Shown: one piece after another, positions 6,294 to 8,888 of the stretch
How positions within the stretch are numbered: position 1 is the first letter of the stretch
Layout: every line of letters starts with the position of its first letter
NCBI GenBank assembly: GCA_027729865.1
Contig: JAQCBM010000069.1
Coordinates: 1 to 8,888, forward strand
DNA length: 8,888 nucleotides
DNA from: Actinomycetota bacterium
GTDB lineage: Bacteria > Actinomycetota > Actinomycetes > S36-B12
Direction of reading: 5' to 3'
Notes under the pieces: generated by a model
Seen by the model: the letters and a program-made list of their open reading frames with translations, nothing else
Databases searched by the model: none
Told to the model about the DNA's origin: nothing
Translations under genes and position numbers: made by a program

Positions 6294-7238
6294 GTGACCG
6301 GTACGCCTCACATTGCCCTTCCCAAGCCTCGGCCGGTCTCCCGGCGAGGATTGACGATTGCTGCTGTGGTGCTTCTCGGCTTCTTCCTGCTGTATGCGCT
6401 CGTGGTGCGGGCGTACCAGGTGGAAGGGGAACTCTCGACAACACAGGAGCAGATTGCCCAGGCGGTGGATGTAGAGGTCACGGTTGAGCCGTTTGACTTC
6501 GACGCCCGCACCAATGTGCTGACCGCCCGGTTGCGCTTCGTGGTGGTGAATCCGGTTCTCACAGATTCCGGTGGCCGACTCAACGAGGGCATTCGTGTCA
6601 CGGTGAGCGGAGCAGACGGATCGGAAGAATTTCGATTCGCCGAAGGTGAACCCGTAGGTAACGCTGAAGTCCAAGTGGGAACGTCGGGCGAAATCTACGC
6701 GTATCCGTTCGATACTCATGAAGCGTTCATGGCGCTTTCCGTTGAGACTTTCGAGCGAGAAGCGGGTGGCATAAACCAGACGACGGGGGAATTGACATCG
6801 TCGATCGATGTCCAAGGAGCGATAAGCGGCTGGGACATCAAAGCTGACCTGTCCAGCCTAGGGAACTTTCCCCTAGCTGACCTCACCTTGAAGCGCGCTT
6901 TCTCCACTCAGGCCTTCGCGATCGTCTTGATCCTCATGGCCATTTCCGTTGTGGTGCTGGCGTTGATCGCTTCCTTGATGACGGTGACCAACAGGCGCAA
7001 GTTCGAAGTGGCGCTGCTCACTTGGAATGGCGCGATCTTGTTCGCGTTGCCGTTGCTGCGTACGTATCTTCCAGGAAGCCCGCCCATCGGCGCTGCCATG
7101 GACATCTACCTCTATCTGTGGACCTTCGTACTGGCTGTGTCGTCGCTGGTCTTGATGGTGGTTGCCTGGTCCGAACAGCGCAAAGCAGAAATCATCATCG
7201 AACACGAGCAGTTGCACGGTGCACGTCATGGCGCGTGA
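6294..7238 (+). CDS. DUF4436-type membrane protein of unknown function
   Basis: The protein has 314 residues. A short basic cytoplasmic N-terminus is followed by TM1 (about 20-38), an exported, probably beta-rich domain (40-200) containing IYAYPFDTHEA (134-144), then TM2 (about 207-230), TM3 (237-256) and TM4 (270-292), and a charged cytoplasmic tail. This order and the motifs YPFD and RAFSTQAFAIVLILM-TVTNRRKFEVALLTWNGAILFALPLLR-LPGSPPIGAAMD match what I recall of the DUF4436 family in actinobacteria; no biochemical role is known to me. It starts 41 nt after the peptidase gene with a strong Shine-Dalgarno sequence and overlaps the smpB start by 11 nt, so the two are probably co-translated. 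A wall or envelope role is suggested only by the exported domain and the division-gene context. Confidence 0.78.
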   Translation: MTGTPHIALPKPRPVSRRGLTIAAVVLLGFFLLYALVVRAYQVEGELSTTQEQIAQAVDVEVTVEPFDFDARTNVLTARLRFVVVNPVLTDSGGRLNEGIRVTVSGADGSEEFRFAEGEPVGNAEVQVGTSGEIYAYPFDTHEAFMALSVETFEREAGGINQTTGELTSSIDVQGAISGWDIKADLSSLGNFPLADLTLKRAFSTQAFAIVLILMAISVVVLALIASLMTVTNRRKFEVALLTWNGAILFALPLLRTYLPGSPPIGAAMDIYLYLWTFVLAVSSLVLMVVAWSEQRKAEIIIEHEQLHGARHGA

Positions 7239-7704
7239 GACAGGAAAGAAGGTCATTGCTCAGAACCGCAAGGCGCGGCACGACTACTCGGTTGAAGACG
7301 TGTACGAAGCAGGCATTCAGCTGACCGGGACCGAAGTCAAGAGTCTTCGCGCAGGGCGCGCATCGCTCACGGATGGTTACGGTTTCTACGACAATGGCGA
7401 GGTGTGGCTCAAGGGGGTTCACATTCCCGAGTACGACCTCGGTACCTGGACCAATCACGAACCGCGCCGGTCCCGCAAGCTCCTGCTTCATAAGGAGGAG
7501 ATCCGCCGGATCGCCAACAAGGTCAAGGACACGGGCGTGACCTTGGTGCCGCTATCCCTCTACTTCAAGGACGGTTACGCCAAGGTGGAACTTGCCGTGG
7601 CTCGCGGGCGTAAGGGTCACGACAAGCGTCACGCAATAGCCGAGCGCGAGGCCAAGCGCGAAGTGCAGCGCGCGGTGGGCCGACGTTCTAAGGGAATCGA
7701 ATAG
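7228..7704 (+). CDS. smpB: SsrA-binding protein SmpB
   Basis: SmpB binds tmRNA and brings it to stalled ribosomes for trans-translation, tagging the unfinished protein for breakdown. The 158 residues are full length for the family. Visible landmarks are QNRKARHDY (12-20), the conserved GTEVKSLRAGRASLTDGY (34-51), IPEYDLGTW-NHEPRRSRKLLLHKEEI (66-92), the RGRKGHDKR segment (126-134) and the basic C-terminal tail that enters the mRNA channel. ATG 7228 gives the expected MARETGKKVIAQN start; frames open upstream to 7162 lie inside the DUF4436-like gene. No clear Shine-Dalgarno is seen, so translation probably depends on the 11-nt overlap with that gene. The ssrA gene, often nearby, is not present in the following 1.2 kb. 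Confidence 0.96.
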   Translation: MARETGKKVIAQNRKARHDYSVEDVYEAGIQLTGTEVKSLRAGRASLTDGYGFYDNGEVWLKGVHIPEYDLGTWTNHEPRRSRKLLLHKEEIRRIANKVKDTGVTLVPLSLYFKDGYAKVELAVARGRKGHDKRHAIAEREAKREVQRAVGRRSKGIE

Positions 7705-7707
7705 CAG

Positions 7708-8888
7708 GTGGGTTTCCTCTCTGGAACGTCGTTCATCCCTGCACCGAACAAAGGCTTCTATGGCTGGCGCATGGTCGTCTTCGCCAGCGTTGCGCTCGCC
7801 CTCACCGGTCCGGGTCAGACGGTAGGGATTTCGGTCTTCGTCAACCCGATGATCGAGGAACTCGGAATCTCCCGGACGGAGATGTCCACCGCGTACTTGG
7901 TTGGCACACTCATTGGTGCGCTTGCCCTGCCGTGGATCGGGCAAGCGGTAGATCGCTTCGGCGTGCGCCGGATCATGGCGCTCGTCGGCGCACTGTTCGG
8001 ATTGATGTTGATCGGGATGTCGTTGGTGACCAACATCGTTGGACTCACCGCGGGATTCGTGGGCATTCGGATGATGGGCCAAGGCGCCCTCAGCCTCGTT
8101 GCCACCACGGCCATTGCTTTGTGGTTTACCCGCAAACGCGGTCTCGCAATGGGCATCGTGTCAGCTGCCGGCGGAGTGGGCATGACGATGATCCCGTTGG
8201 CGGGGGAGCGGTTGATCTTCGAATTTGGTTGGCGCAATGCGTGGCTCATCGAGGGGCTCATCATCTGGGCCGTCATCGTTCCGATGGCCGTCCTCGCCAT
8301 CCGTAACCGTCCGAGTGATCTCGGTCAGCACGTGGACGGTGACCTTCATGCACCGACCGATGCTCCCGAGGTGTGGGGTGTCACCCGCCGTGAAGCCATG
8401 CGCACACCCTTCTTCTGGCTGGTCACGCTAGGTGTCGTGGCAACCGGCACACTCACCACCGCCGTGGTCTTCCACCAGATTGACCTCCTGGGGTCACGCG
8501 GGTTGACACCCGCGCAAGCCGCAGCGAACTTCATTCCCCAGACCGTCGCGACCCTCATCGCCACCCTCGGGATCGGTGCCTTAGCGGACCGCATTTCACC
8601 GCGAGCGGTCTTGGCGACGTCAATGGGAATGCTGGCCGGTGGTCTCGTCCTCGGCACTCAGGTCTCACCGGGCCTGACCGCGATCGCGTTCGGAATGCTG
8701 ATCGGTGGATCGGGAGGTGCCATGCGAGTAGTTGAAGCAACCGAGTTGCCCCGGTACTTCGGCACCCTTCACATCGGGGCGATCCGCGGTGTGGTCACCG
8801 GCACCGCTATCGCAGGAACGGCTCTAGGTCCTTTGCTCTTCGCGCTTGGGCTCGGTGTGACCGGTGACTATTCGGCCATCTTGGTGTT
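7708..8888 (+). CDS. MFS transporter (monocarboxylate/oxalate-formate antiporter-like), 3' end outside window
   Basis: The frame is open from GTG 7708 to the window end, 393 residues without a stop. It shows about eleven hydrophobic helices in two halves separated by a polar loop (about 199-232). The MFS signature between helices 2 and 3 is GQAVDRFGVRR (78-88), and the second half has a shorter match, GALADRISPRA (290-300). The opening GFYGWRMVVFASVALALTGPGQTVGISVFVNPM is typical of MFS members resembling monocarboxylate or oxalate/formate carriers, but the substrate cannot be told. It probably lacks only the last helix. The start lies 3 nt after the smpB TAG, suggesting read-through transcription and coupling; AAGGGA at 7689-7696 is a distant possible ribosome site. 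No promoter is seen between the two genes. Confidence 0.88.
   Translation, partial: MGFLSGTSFIPAPNKGFYGWRMVVFASVALALTGPGQTVGISVFVNPMIEELGISRTEMSTAYLVGTLIGALALPWIGQAVDRFGVRRIMALVGALFGLMLIGMSLVTNIVGLTAGFVGIRMMGQGALSLVATTAIALWFTRKRGLAMGIVSAAGGVGMTMIPLAGERLIFEFGWRNAWLIEGLIIWAVIVPMAVLAIRNRPSDLGQHVDGDLHAPTDAPEVWGVTRREAMRTPFFWLVTLGVVATGTLTTAVVFHQIDLLGSRGLTPAQAAANFIPQTVATLIATLGIGALADRISPRAVLATSMGMLAGGLVLGTQVSPGLTAIAFGMLIGGSGGAMRVVEATELPRYFGTLHIGAIRGVVTGTAIAGTALGPLLFALGLGVTGDYSAILV

Noticed and set aside
6842..6883. Direct repeat AGCTGACCT (6842-6850 and 6875-6883) flanking a CTAGGG/CCCTAG palindrome
   Set aside because: It lies inside the DUF4436-like gene, and both copies encode Ala-Asp-Leu in the same frame. 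The stem is only 6 bp with no T-run after it, so neither a terminator nor a mobile-element end is supported.
7705..8888. tmRNA (ssrA) gene expected near smpB
   Set aside because: The region is continuously coding for an MFS transporter, and no tRNA-like ends or tag-peptide frame can be seen.

Overview
The window looks like ordinary chromosomal DNA from a moderately GC-rich actinobacterium; the exact lineage cannot be read from the sequence. The signs are GTG starts on most genes, chained 4-nt GTGA overlaps, a frameshift-free prfB resembling mycobacterial RF2, and the gene order prfB-ftsE-ftsX-peptidase-smpB. All ten recognised genes lie on the + strand and are densely packed, with no intergenic gap over about 70 bases. 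I see no mobile element, CRISPR array, rRNA, tRNA or clear terminator.

Region 1 (1-2001) is the distal end of a Tad (tight adherence, Flp-type) pilus or secretion operon. It holds the C-terminus of a TadC-like inner-membrane platform protein, a 64-aa pilin-like peptide, two TadE-like pseudopilins and a short TadG-like protein. The last three are joined to their upstream neighbours by stop/start overlaps. The pilin-like gene instead has its own purine-rich leader and Shine-Dalgarno sequence.

Region 2 (2019-6252) starts at a probable promoter at the end of the Tad operon and holds prfB (release factor 2), ftsE and ftsX (the division ABC-type complex) and a secreted coiled-coil M23 (LytM) peptidase. 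The likely scheme is that FtsE ATP hydrolysis is passed through FtsX to the periplasmic or wall-side coiled coil of the peptidase, which then cuts peptidoglycan at the division site. Candidate -10 boxes precede prfB, ftsE and the peptidase gene. Those before prfB and the peptidase are placed so that the transcripts could be leaderless. The one before ftsE sits just upstream of an 11-codon mini-ORF whose UGA overlaps the ftsE start.

Region 3 (6282-8888) holds a DUF4436-type membrane protein with a strong Shine-Dalgarno sequence, smpB (tmRNA partner in ribosome rescue, overlapping the DUF4436 gene by 11 nt) and an MFS transporter that begins 3 nt after smpB and runs off the window end. The tmRNA gene itself is not visible here.

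Nothing here amounts to a clearly new system. The points most worth a second look are the ftsE leader mini-ORF, the pilin-like protein without the usual Glu/Tyr processing-site residues, the catalytically intact FtsEX-linked M23 enzyme, and the DUF4436 gene inserted in an otherwise conserved division/ribosome-rescue cluster.
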